From assembly GCA_028583415.1 (NCBI GenBank), contig CM053269.1:30632254-30696253 (forward strand): a stretch of DNA of 64,000 nucleotides. Direction: 5' to 3'. How positions within the stretch are numbered: the first letter of the stretch is position 1; the number at the start of each line of letters is the position of its first letter. Shown here one piece after another: positions 32,466 to 43,892 of the stretch. This stretch comes from Protea cynaroides (Eukaryota > Streptophyta > Magnoliopsida > Proteales > Proteaceae). The notes under the pieces were generated by a model, which did no database searches, was not told the origin of the DNA, and saw nothing but the letters and a program-made list of their open reading frames with translations. A program made the translations under genes and the position numbers.

Positions 32466-34209
32466 ATCGTCGTCCATAGCCAACGGTAAGTGCTCGATCC
32501 CTGTAGAATAGTTATGTTGAGAATCAATGCCATAAAAGGTTAGGTATTGATTCAAAACCCTAGCTCCATTCGAGAAAACCTTAGATCCATATGTAAGAAT
32601 TTCTAAACTAATGTTTACAAGAATGTAAGATAGTGAATAGAATAAAGTAATTCTAATGTTTCGTTTCACCATAGAATGACTTAGGAAAAACCCTGGAAAA
32701 CCAAGTCAAAGATCAACTGAAGAGAAGAACAACAAGGGCACTCGGACCATGTCCGGTTGGAGTGTCCGGTGGCACAAAAGTCAGACCGGAGAAGCCACCG
32801 GACCCATTCGAGAAGTTGTTAGATATGTCTGGTTGGACATACTAGCCTGAGTACTGGTCTGATACTCTGCACCCTAATGTGCTACTGGTATGTGTGCTTT
32901 TGGACTGGTTTTCAATCTAGACTTGGTTCTGACCAACTAGGACCTTACAAACCTAATTCTAATCAACTTCCATCATTATTTAGGACTCGTGGACAGTGAG
33001 AGTGGACTATGTGATGCAAGAAAGACTTGTTATCAAGCGTCAGGTAAGGGAACCAGACCCAAACTTAAGTAATCAATAACAGTAAACCGTTGTTATCTGT
33101 TTATGTTGTGTGATAGGTTGTGCATATAAGATGTCATCTTTACTTATGCTATTAATTAATCATGCATGTTATTCATGCTAGGTTGTGATTGTTAGGCATG
33201 TGTATGTTTTCGTTGATTGTAGAATGGGAAGGGCTTGGAGCCTTAAATCATTGCTCACACTAATACCTTTTCATATCGCCACTATTTTAGCATGCTTGGT
33301 ATGGGTAGGCTATCAGGGGGAGGATGCGGTAGTGTGGATTATTTCCTGACCGCCAGACTCTAGTCTTATCTCTATTCTGTAGGGAGCTATGTTGGGGTAG
33401 GGCCTTGGATACCCGTGATGACATATAGGATTGGTTAGTAACTGAAGCCACTTGCAAGCCCTTGCCAATAGGGGTATATGTATTAATACCGTGTAGAGTA
33501 TCAGAGGGAGGACGCGGTAGTGTGGATCATAGCCTGACTGCCAAACTCTAGCTTTATCTCTATTCCAGAGTGAGTGATGTTGGGCAACAGTAGTAATGTG
33601 GATTGTAGCCTGACTATTGGGTGCGTTCACACTCTCATGCATGGAGGTATGGTGGCAGCCTAACCTTACCATAGCACTTTTCTAGTTATACCAGATCCAA
33701 AGTTAAATGTTACTCTATGCATTCCTGTCTGTTGCATTGTCATGATTTCCTTACTAAGCTAAGTTGTGAGCTCACCCTTTGTATATACACTTTTTTTCAG
33801 ATGTTGATGCAGGATATACTGTGGAGGATTATGTAGATGCTCCAGTATACGGTGGCGTGGCTGCTTTGGATGTACAAGCAGGGGGCAACGAGCATGATGC
33901 ACCATGCAAGTGTCACTTTTGCGTGTACCTTTAGGATTTCAGTTATTTACTTTCAGTTTGATTATAAGACAGTGTAATGGATTATAAATTATGTTTTGGT
34001 ACTTGAGATAATTGGTTACTTATTTAATTATCAATCAAAACTCAGTTCATTTATTTAAAGTCTTTCGTTGCTATTATATATTTTGATTGTGGTTAGTGTG
34101 CATTGGTTTATGTGTTGACACAGTCTATTGAGATCCTTAGGTAAACCGTTGGTTTGGTAGCTGTTCACTCACACTTCTGTTTCGGCCATAATTAGACTGT
34201 GACAATGGG

Positions 34210-34741
34210 TTTGACCCTTTTCATGAAAATGTTTGGAGCTTCATCTTCATGAATCGTTCCACGAGTCTAGAGTGATCATTCTGCCCATACGCTCCATACA
34301 TAGGTTGTTGATATTGGTAACCATTTTGATACACAACCTGCTGTGCACCATGATTCTACCCCGGGGTGTTCGTTGCTGGACCTGCTGTGCTGTAGGCACA
34401 GTGTTACTGTTGATGGGTACCATACTAGTTTGACCCAGAGGTACTAGTATGGCATTGGCAGTTTGTACAGTGATTCCCATTGCAGCTTGCATGGCTAATA
34501 ACATCTGTTGTTGTTCTTGCCTCTACCGGGCTAAATTAGTCACAACCATGCCCAAGTTGTCTGGTAGTCCAAGTAGGTTATTTTGAGTGGCCTGGTTGTT
34601 CACCCCTTGAGTCGCTTCATTTTAATTCTCATTGTTCACTGCCTAGTCAGTTGGGTTCTCATTCTCTTCTCTTGTTCCAGGTAGTGGTGGTGGTGGTGGT
34701 GTCGAGTTACGTCCCCTTCGGCTTCCTCTATGACTAGCCAT
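34210..34741 (-). pseudogene. B' gag, N-terminal part
   Basis: Minus strand from the ATG at 34739-34741: a basic start (MASHRGSRRGRN), a poly-Pro run, an Asn/Gln-rich linker, then a conserved helical stretch (QEQQQMLLAMQAAMGITVQTANA) and a Gln/Tyr-rich part leading to the insertion site. It is the paralogue of 56911-57431. Several stops are present (for example after NENPTD). It continues at 27595 after removal of LTR C. Confidence 0.85.
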
Positions 34742-34992
34742 GTTAGACTAACAACTGTTGGAGGGTCTGTGTAAACAACATATGAGATAATCATACAGTA
34801 TATTGTAACTTACAGGGTTAGTTCCACATGGTGCATGAAAATCCCTACAAAACAGAGCAATAGAGCATAAATGAGCAAAAGATTTGTCCCATCAATCTTG
34901 ATCGGTCGCTAGTTAAATGAATTTTTACCTACCGGTCAACTTGTCCGATAAATTCAGATAGTTCTAAATTTTCTCCTGTCTACTGTCTGATC
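34742..34992 (-). other. B' 5' untranslated leader
   Basis: Lies between the gag start and the LTR end and is closely similar to 57432-57672. No canonical initiator-Met PBS follows the LTR here, unlike element E, so either another tRNA primes this family or the site has decayed. Confidence 0.55.
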
Positions 34993-35922
34993 TGTCATTT
35001 GATTGACCAATAATGAACCAACGGCTCAAGCCAGGATCACATAGGACCGTGCCAACAATCAAACCATACATTCAACCATAATCAAAGACAATAAATAAAT
35101 GGTAAAAATTTATATTAATAATGAATTGAGTATCTAAGTGTTAAATAATAGATAACCAGTTATCTGAATGGTCAAAACATAATTAAATATCTTATTACAA
35201 TTCCATAACTCAAATACGAAAATAAGGTCTAAGTATAGACATAGTAGAGACATTCGCATGATAAGTCATGCTCGTTCTCCATCGCTTGCACGTCCATAGC
35301 CGCCATGTGTCTATAAGATGATGCATTCAAAAATCTTCAATGGTAGTACCTGTATCATCAACTAAAAAGAAAACATATACATGGGATGAACTCACAACTT
35401 AGCTCAATGAGAAACAAACGATGCAGCAAGCATATGCATGATGTAACATTCAACTATTTGGTTTGGTTTTAGTTTACAATGTACTATGGTAAGGATATGT
35501 AGCCACCACACCTCATACATGAGAGTGTGAGTACACTCACAGGTTAGGCACCCACCAAAACCGATGTTGTCCCACAACACTCATTACAAGATAGAGATAG
35601 AGCTAGATCCCAACAAATCACACACCGCCAGCACCCACTGATACTCTATCCCATACCAGTACGTATGCCCCTACTGGCGAGGGCTTCTAAACTGGGTTTA
35701 TCACTAACCAATCCTAGATGTCATTAAGTATATCCAAGGCCTTATCCCAGCATCCTTTAATATGGTATAAAGATAAAGCTAGAGTTCACTGGCAGAGCTA
35801 TGGCCCACACCGCGAGCACTTCCCCTGATACCCTACAATGTACTAAGTCTGCTAAGGTAACAACGATACAATGATGTCAGTGTGGTCAATGGATTGAGGC
35901 TACTACCTCTCCCCAGTCAACA
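34993..35922 (-). repeat. LTR shared by B and B', left part
   Basis: Starts TGTCATTTG (the 3' end of a minus-strand LTR) and runs to 35922, where element E is inserted. The remainder is at 46203-47424. The joined LTR is about 2150 bp and similar to 57673-59894. Confidence 0.8.
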
Positions 35923-38216
35923 TGTCACACCCCAATTTTGCATCATTCGGAATGGTGTGATGAACCGTCAATAAACCAACGGTTCAATCAGGATTTCGAA
36001 TAGGCTATCCCACATATGATAAACCAAAACACATTCCACATTAATCAGAGATAATAAAGTAAATAGTGGAAATCTTACAGATAATGAACTGAGGTCTAGT
36101 CATGATAAATAATTAATATTCTATTTATTTCCAAATAATCAAAACATAACTTAATACATATTACAATATCCAAATACGAAGTCTAAACACTAAACGTATC
36201 CACAGTCAAAACGCTCTCTTAATGAACCATGTTCGTTCTCCACAGCTTGCTCATTCATAGCCTCCACCCGTTCATATGTTGGCGTGTCGACATAATCTTT
36301 AATCGTAATACCTGCAACATTAGAAACTAAAAATAATTGCACGTGCGAGGGTCAACTCTCCAACTTGAGCTTAGTGAGAAAACAAAACAATGCAACAAAC
36401 ATATGCATGCATTCATTCATATCTTTGGTCTGGTATATAAGTTTGCAATGCGCTATAGAAAGGTTCGGTGGCCGCCTCGCCTCTATGCACAGGGTGTGAA
36501 GGCCCGCCCAAAGGTTAACATTTATTGTCGTCCCCATCCACCCTACCATGGAATAAAGATAGAGCTAAAGTGCTGAGGCCCGGCCTATGACACTTCCCCT
36601 GATACTCTACCCATACCAACACGTAAGCCCCTGTTGGCGAGGGTTTGCAAACTGGGCTCGCAACTAACCAATCCTAATGTCAAACAGTGTATCCAAGGCC
36701 TCACCCCAGCATCCCTCAATACGTCCATAGAGATAGGGCTAAGGCTCCCCAGCAGAGTCAGAGACTACACGGTCCGAGACCACCTCCCCTCATACACTAT
36801 GACATAATAGTTCTGCTAAGGTAATGGCGATACGACGATGTCAGTGGACAAGACTTGAGTTAGAGATAGAGCTAGAGTGCTGAGGCCCAGCCTATGACAC
36901 CCCCCCTGATACTCGCTCGCATCAAGCACACTAACCACACACATACATCCACATGCCTATTCCTATCATCATCATCATCATCATGTTATAAACAATAAAT
37001 TTAAATATGCATGAACAGTAATAATAGAAATATTGGATGACATGTTAAATGCACATGACAAGCATACATGCATAGAATCAACCATGGCATTGGACTCAAG
37101 AAATAAAAATAGTTTATCATTAACCAATTAGTTTAGGTCTTGTTCCCTCACCTTTGCTTGATCGTAGATCCTCTTTTAAGCTTTAAGAATCACTTTTATA
37201 TCAATAGGAAACCTACAAGTCGATAGATTTTAGTTAGAATTCATTCTGACAATTCTAGGCTTGCTGTTAAGTGGGGGTAGCAGGATGGGTAGCAGTTTTC
37301 TGCGACCCCCAGGGGTAGGGTAGATGCCAGGGTCAGATGTTCCATCGACCCTGGGTGCGACCACCCCTTTCCTGGACTTCCCGAATGCTGGGGGTCGATG
37401 CTAGGGTCGGATGTTCCATCGACCCTAGGTGTGACCCCCCGTGGTTTGAGTCGAGAATTTCATCCTATAGTCCATTGTTTCATGTTTGGGTCCTATGGCT
37501 TACTTCCACAATCCATTCTATGCTTGTTCTATGGCTTAAAACTCTAGGTTTCTTCCTTACTTTGCTTACCATGATTTCCTCCATGGATTTCATTGAAATC
37601 CTCCCATGGATGAATGATTTGGGTTTCTCCTAAGTCATATCCTCTTCATGAACCATTCTAGGCTCCTAAATAAATCATGGAGAATGTATTCATACCTTAG
37701 GTTTGCTGAGATTCAGAGTTTCCTCTGAATTTCCTCCTTTTTGGTCTTCTTCTTCAATTCTCCTTCTCTTCTCCTTCTCTTCCTTCTCTTCTCTTTCTCC
37801 CAATCAAATTAGGGTTGTAAAAGGAGTGAAAGAGGCTTAGGGACGTCCTATTTATAGAGTAAAACCTCCCAAAATAAGTCTCATTGAGTTTAGGAAAGGT
37901 TCCCATTGAAATTAGGAAAGTTTTCTAATTTTCGGTTCGTACTATTTTTGCTGTTTTCCGGGGGTCGATGGGGGAGGGTCGGGGACCGAGAGACCCCTGC
38001 GACCCCCAGACCAAAAAGTCACGGGTCGGACAGGGGGTCGACCCTGCCTGTTTAGGCATGCGACCCTACCCTCATTTTGAATATTTTTGAGTAAAATTTC
38101 AAATTAGGTCTTGGGTTTCTTCACACACTTGGTCCACTTGGCTCGAGCATGATATGTAGACCGGTCATGACACGAAATCTAAGGTTAGACTGGGTTCGTG
38201 GTGTGCGGGTCTTACA
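35923..38216 (-). repeat. Element E 3' LTR (2294 bp)
   Basis: A family 1 LTR (TGTCACACCCC ... CGGGTCTTACA on the plus strand) with a minus-strand TATA box at 37849-37856 and one 19 bp motif copy with a C-to-T change at 36509-36527. Confidence 0.92.
37849..37856 (-). promoter_or_regulatory. LTR TATA box of element E
   Basis: TATAAATA on the minus strand, in the same context (before AGGACGTCCC) as 1652-1659. The 5' LTR equivalent near 45820 is altered (TTATAAG). Confidence 0.55.
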
Positions 38217-41200
38217 ACTCCACCACCCTTAAAAGAAATTTCGTCCTCGAAATTTAAAAGTACGGATCTTACAACTCCCCCATCCTTAAAATAAATTTTA
38301 TCCTCAAAATTTAAATTTAGGTGGGAATTCTATTTCCGCATTGCATCTTCTTCCTCCCATGCAATCTCCTCCGCGTATCATCTTCGCCAGGTTATCTTCA
38401 TATACTGATTATCCCAGCTTTAGAGATGTTGTACCTTTCAACCTGTGAACTAGGCTGGTACCACTTCAATAGTTGAATCTCCTATCTAAACCAGTGGATC
38501 CGTGGTCATTATCTCTGATATGGATCTCCAATGTACTTCTTCAATAGAGACACGTGAAATGCATCATGCGCACTAGACATGGACATCGGTAACGCTAATT
38601 GATATGCAACTTGTCTCTCCAAAGTCTATAAGATCCAACACCTATATAGAATAACTTTCCCTTCTTGTTTAATCGTTTCAAACTCTGCATAAGTGATATC
38701 TTCAAGAACACTTTGTCACTTATGGTAAACTCAAGGTCTTGGTGTCTCTTTTGACATCTTGAGTTATCCTGCCCTTTTTCTTTGATCTTGTCTGCCAATC
38801 GATAGTTTTCTTCAATAGACTCAGGTCTTAAAACTCTTCATTCACTAACTCCATTCCAAAACAAAGGAATTTGACATTTCTACCTCTCCATGCTTTATAG
38901 ATGACATTTACATAGTAGCTTGGTAGCAACTTCAATTCACGGTTAACTTCTCAACTCAAGCTCTTTGAAATCAATTTCACAAACTCAGGCATATCTCTTA
39001 GGATCTGTATAGTCTGTCCCGACTGTCTGTCGGTTTGAGGTAAAGTGGGTACTAAACTTCAACTTTGTCCCCATTATTTTCTGTAGATCCTCCCGAAACA
39101 TTGAGATAAGGCATAAGCCTCTGACCGACACTAAGCTTTCATGCATACCTTCAATCTGGCAATATTATCCACATATAGCTTATTTAGCCGCTCCAAAGCA
39201 TACCGAGGTCGTATAGTAATGGAATGAGCTATCTTCATAAGGCGATCAATAATCCCCCAAACTACATCAACCACTCTGGGAGTCAGTGGCAAATCAGTGA
39301 CATAGTTTATTGTAATGCAGTTTCACTTCCAGACTGGCTTTGATAGTTATTGTTGTAGCCATGTTGGTCTTTGTCTTTTAGCCTTTACTTACAGATAATT
39401 CAATTACTGAAAGATGCATCTAAACCACATTTGTTATTGTTCCTCTTTACCAGTACCATCTCTTCAGGTCATGATACATATTGGTACTCCAGGATGTCCT
39501 GAATATTGAGTACAATGAATTCTTATCATTATCCTCTTCATAATATCCGAGTCTTTATCTTCATGTATTCAGAATCTACCTCTGTATCTGAGTACCGTCT
39601 CCGCATCCAAAGTAACTCAGGGTTAGGTTTTTCTTTTTCTAAATCAACTTACACCGTTCTTATTTACGGATCTCACAAAATTGCTACTTTTACTTCATCC
39701 ATCAATTTAGAAATGATCATTAATGCCACTAGCACAGTCGAATTATTGCTCCATAAGTTCATTCATAAGTTCTTGCTCTATTGGATCATCATGAGTTTCT
39801 ATTGTATGTTACTCTACTTCTAAATCTGAATCTGTTGCTGCGGAACATAAGACAATATCTATACTGGTTCCTTCCTCGGACTTCGTAATTCTCTTTTTGC
39901 TTAATGCCTTAGCTACTACATTAGCCTTCCCTGGATGATACTGGATATCACAGTCTTAATCCTTGAGCAATTCCAGCCATTTTCTTATCCTCATGTTCAA
40001 CTCTTTCTAATGAGGAGGTATATAAAACTCTTGTGTTCCCATTCAGTCTAAAATTCTCCTCCGTTTAGATAATGTCTCCAAGTCTTGATTGCATAATTTA
40101 TTATCGTTAATTCTAAGTCCTGAGTAGGATAACTCGTCTCATGCTCCTTCAGTTTTCTAAAAGCATATGCAATCACTTATTTACCATGCATCAACCCGCA
40201 TCCTAGATCCAATCCGAAAGCCCCGATGTATAGGGTAAAAGGTTTCCCTGGTACCGGAACGATCATGATGGAAGCTGATATCAACCTTGTTTTTGGAGTT
40301 TGGAAACATTCTTCACACTTGTCAGTCCAATTAAACTCCTCTCCTTTCCTGGTTAGCTTGGTAAGAGGTTTTGCGATCTTAGAGTGGTCCTCCATGAATC
40401 GTCTGTAACAACCAGTTAAACCCAAGAAACTTCTGATCTTCACAATATTCTTTAGGTGTTTTTCACCATATTATTACTTCTATCTTAATAGGATCCACTT
40501 TAATCCCTTTTTACGATACTATGTGATCTAAGCAGATCACTTTCTTTAATTGGGTCTCATATTTCTTGGACTTGGCATAAAGTTTTTCTCTTTTCGACTG
40601 TTGTGAAGCTATTCTAAAATCCATTGTATGAGTTGCTTCATTCTTGGAAGAAACCAAAATATCATCTATGAAAACTATGACCGATGTGTCCAACATGTCA
40701 TGAAACACCTAGTTCATCCGTTCCATAAAAGATGTAAGGGCATTGGTTAATCCAAACGTCATAATCGAGATCTCATAATTGGCCAATCTCGATTCTAAAA
40801 GCTATCTTCGAGATATCGCTGTCCAAATTCTTCAGCTGATGATATCCTGATCAAAGATCAACCTTAGAAAATACCCTTGCTCCTTGCAACTATTTAAACA
40901 AGTCATTGATCTGAGGTTGTAGATATTGATTCTTGATCATGAGCTTGTTAAATTCTCGGTAGACTGTACATAATCGGACACTACCATCCTTCTTCTTCTC
41001 AAATTGCATTGGCGCTGCTCGTGATGAAATACTTAGTCGATTAAAACCCTTGTCTAATAACTCTTGTAGTTGAGTCTCAGTTCCTTCAACTCCGTAGGAG
41101 CTACTCTATAGGTGCCTTTGACACAAGTATCGTCCTTGGTAACAAGTCGATGACGAACTCGATCGCATGTTCAGATGGTAACCCAAGTAAGTCTCCTGGA

Positions 41201-41560
41201 AACACATCAAAAAATTTATGCATCACATCAGTATCTTCCATCTGTGGTGCTTCTTTGGTAACGTATACCACAGATACCATATCTCCAACTCATTTCTCTT
41301 CAAAGCATCTCTTCGCCCTTAGCATAGAGAGGATCAGCTTTCTTTTCTTAGGCAACATACTTCCAATAATACTAAATTATATGCCGTCTTTATTCTTGAA
41401 TGATAATCTCTTCTATGCACATAACAACTTTGTAGAGTGCTGAAACAACCAGTCTATTCCTAGGATGACGTCAAAGTCTACCATCTCAAGTCGACTCAGG
41501 TTGCATCCAAATTTTGTCCATCCATATGATTTGGACATTGTTCGTAACACTCATCCCATA
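38217..41560 (-). pseudogene. Element E pol: protease, RT, RNase H, integrase (badly decayed)
   Basis: A Tekay-type pol read on the minus strand in the order protease tail (about 41550-41300), RT, RNase H, integrase and C-terminus (about 38800-38600). Clear islands are the linker FFDVFPGDLLGLPSEH near 41180 and the RT segment 40511-40708 with FIDDILVSSKNEATH. At 40177-40443 is RT end plus RNase H start (IRSFLGLTGCYRRFMEDHSKI), where the catalytic YTDAS has become YIGAF. An integrase C-terminus like SDKVFLKISLMQSLKRL is at about 38650-38720. Stops and frameshifts break it throughout, so no functional enzyme can be made. The LTR/polypurine junction is duplicated: 38205-38261 is repeated with changes at 38262-38318. 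Confidence 0.85.
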
Positions 41561-42824
41561 CAACATCTAGTCCAAAAGGGCTTGAACTAGAAAATCTAGT
41601 GTAACGGTCTTAAGAGTTTGTCTAGTTCCTTCATCACTTATGATTTTCAAAGACTATTGCTTGAAGTTTCACATATCCCAAAAAGTTTATTAGCTTACAC
41701 CTTCTTTTATCCTTCTATCATATATCTCGAAAAGCATTTTCTGACTATTTACTCATTACATATCCCAAGTCTTAGCATTAGGGTATATGCTCATAAATTC
41801 ATTAATCCAACCAAACTCTTTTGGTCTTTACTTAATCATCTCACTCGACATTAGAATAACCCAATATTACTTATACTAATCTGAATACTATCAATGCCAC
41901 AATTTTGACTTTATCCTTGTATCCACTCTTAGATTTGCTTTTAGGAATCTTCCGTTTTGTCAAAATTCATACCGATATAACCATCTTTAACTTTACTTGA
42001 GTGCTATCTACTCTTTCCTAGTTACTCTTGATAGTTTTCATTTTTTGCTCATGCACTCTTTTATAGACATGGTTCATATCCATCAAATTAGTAATCTCAA
42101 AATAGATTCTCCATTACTTCATCTGAGGTTCATTGGCTATAGAATCTTAATCTGAATCCAATCATCTTTCTTCCAATAATTCCATTATCACTAAACATCT
42201 TTTCAATGGATGTCGAGAAATGTAAGAATCAGAATATTTATCCAAAAGCGATTCACCTCCTCCTTTCAAATTCTGTATGATAAAAGACACTTGTTTTATC
42301 TAGTGAACCTAGGTTTAAGGGATCAGGAGTAAATCTGTGGTAATCCAACCGGCATCCAAAGGTCGTTAAGTTATACGGTGGTCCAAATACATGAAAATAG
42401 AGGTTTTATAACTCTTAACCTCAAGATTATAGTTCTATCGAATATATAATGTCATTGGTCAAGGCATTACAGGAATAAATCTGAAGAAGATTTCGTACAT
42501 CAGTAAATTAGGTATAAATCAGAAGATGTACGCTCAACATGATTAAACATTTAACTGTTCATTCAGTTCGTATCTCTGTTCATATTGTCGATCATAAGAG
42601 TGGCTCAGATTGGTATAATCAGGACTAATACTAAAGAAACAATATCTATAACTCCAATTGACAGGTTAAATCAAGAAGGTATCCTGTTAAGGTACGAGAA
42701 TTAAAATCAAGTATGTGCATCCTCTATAATCATAGGAGTAAGTCAATAATGCACCACATCCTATATAAACCTATCTACTTATATGACCATAATAGATTTT
42801 ATCCTTTGCTGAAAATGTTCGAGG
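41561..42824. other. Unidentified AT-rich filler between gag and protease of element E
   Basis: The C-terminal half of gag and the zinc knuckle are expected here, but no gypsy gag sequence is recognisable. The sequence departs from gag right after the FSAKD block near 42825, close to the point where the two gag copies B and B' were hit by insertions. Short frames exist, none with a family signature. It may be an old insertion or extreme decay. Confidence 0.45.
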
Positions 42825-43380
42825 CATCATCTTCAGAAGACATTCTTCGTCCTTGTCAGATCATTCTATCATGATGCAACTATCCCATACATCGGTGGCT
42901 GATAAGGTTAACCACCTTGATACACTGCTTGTTGTGCACCAAACTTCTGCACTGGGGTGTGCATTACTGGGACTTGCTGTGTGGTAGACACTGTGTTATA
43001 GCTAACAGGTGTTGGGGTACAATGATGCTACCAATTGGTACCGTACTTGGTTTGACCCGGAGGTGTTGATGTAGCATCAGCAACTTGGGTAGTGATTTAC
43101 ATAGTGACTTGCTTAGTCGGTCTCATCTGTTGTTGCTCTTGTATTTTATTGGGTCAAGTTTATGACAACCATAACCAAGGTATTTGATAGTCCAGGTGGT
43201 TGGCTGGAGTGGTCTAGTTGTTCACCTCCTTTGATTCTCTCTAATCTGATTATCATTATCTAGCATCTGCTCAGATGAGTTTTCATTACCCATTCTCGAC
43301 CCTGATAGTGGTGGGGTCAAGTTGCAACCTCTTCTTAATGCTTAGCGGGTAATGGATCAGCTTGTGGTAGATCTCACCCT
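42825..43380 (-). pseudogene. Element E gag, N-terminal part
   Basis: The minus strand encodes the same N-terminal layout as the B and B' gags: an Arg-rich start near 43345, an Asn-rich linker, then a Thr/Pro/Gln-rich section (QVADATSTPPGQTKYGTN ... QQVPVMHTPVQKFGAQQAVYQGG) and an end at PRTFSAKD. Stops are present. The retrotransposon gag core that should follow is missing. Confidence 0.7.
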
Positions 43381-43877
43381 GAGTCTCCATGTCACCCAGG
43401 AGTATAGTTACTCTTATTCTTAATGTATGACCATTATTCTCTTATCTCTGTTGGATTTAGCCCGAGATCTTTTCCTTTATCTCTACAGGGGTTTTGGCAT
43501 TACTAACCATTTTCCTTCTTCCTCTGTCCTACATCGAGTTTCACATCTTGTGAGTACCAACTCGGTATTCCAATTTTTTACTGTACAGATGCTTCCTTCT
43601 TGCTACAGTACTATATCCCTTGTATACGTAGGTAACTACCCAACTTATGGATAGTACCCTATATTATTTATTTATCAGGATAAATTTTGGTCTTCTCTTT
43701 TTGTTTGAGTGTATATATATGGTTCCACCTTTTATATGTACATTAATGTCTTATTTAAGTTCTGTCTCAACCAACACAGGTGCTTATTGTGTGTTTGTAT
43801 TAAAGCTTTTAATTTATCCTAACTCAGCTCATGAACTCTAGTGGAAGTATTCAGGTTTCATGCGAAGGCCTGAGAGA
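43381..43877 (-). other. Element E 5' leader
   Basis: Untranslated region between PBS and gag. It is AT-rich, with short frames only and no recognisable product. Confidence 0.5.
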
Positions 43878-43889
43878 GCTCTGATACCA
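43878..43889 (-). other. Primer-binding site of element E
   Basis: TGGTATCAGAGC on the minus strand (plus: gctctgatacca), three bases from the LTR end at 43893. It is the initiator tRNA-Met type, identical to the PBS at 3592-3603. Confidence 0.9.
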
Positions 43890-43892
43890 AGT

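Larger units (their letters stand above)
27596..34209 (+). mobile_element. Outer solo LTR C with nested insertions (LTR 27601-34204, TSD ATGGG)
   Basis: An LTR starting TGTAAGACC at 27601 and ending ACTGTGACA at 34204, flanked by ATGGG at 27596-27600 and 34205-34209. With the inner insertion (28040-32465) removed, about 2180 bp of continuous LTR remains, matching the length of the other LTRs here. It sits in minus-strand gag of B' in the plus orientation. It belongs to a different LTR family (end ...CGGCCATAATTAGACTGTGACA) from element A at the same site in B. Confidence 0.9.
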
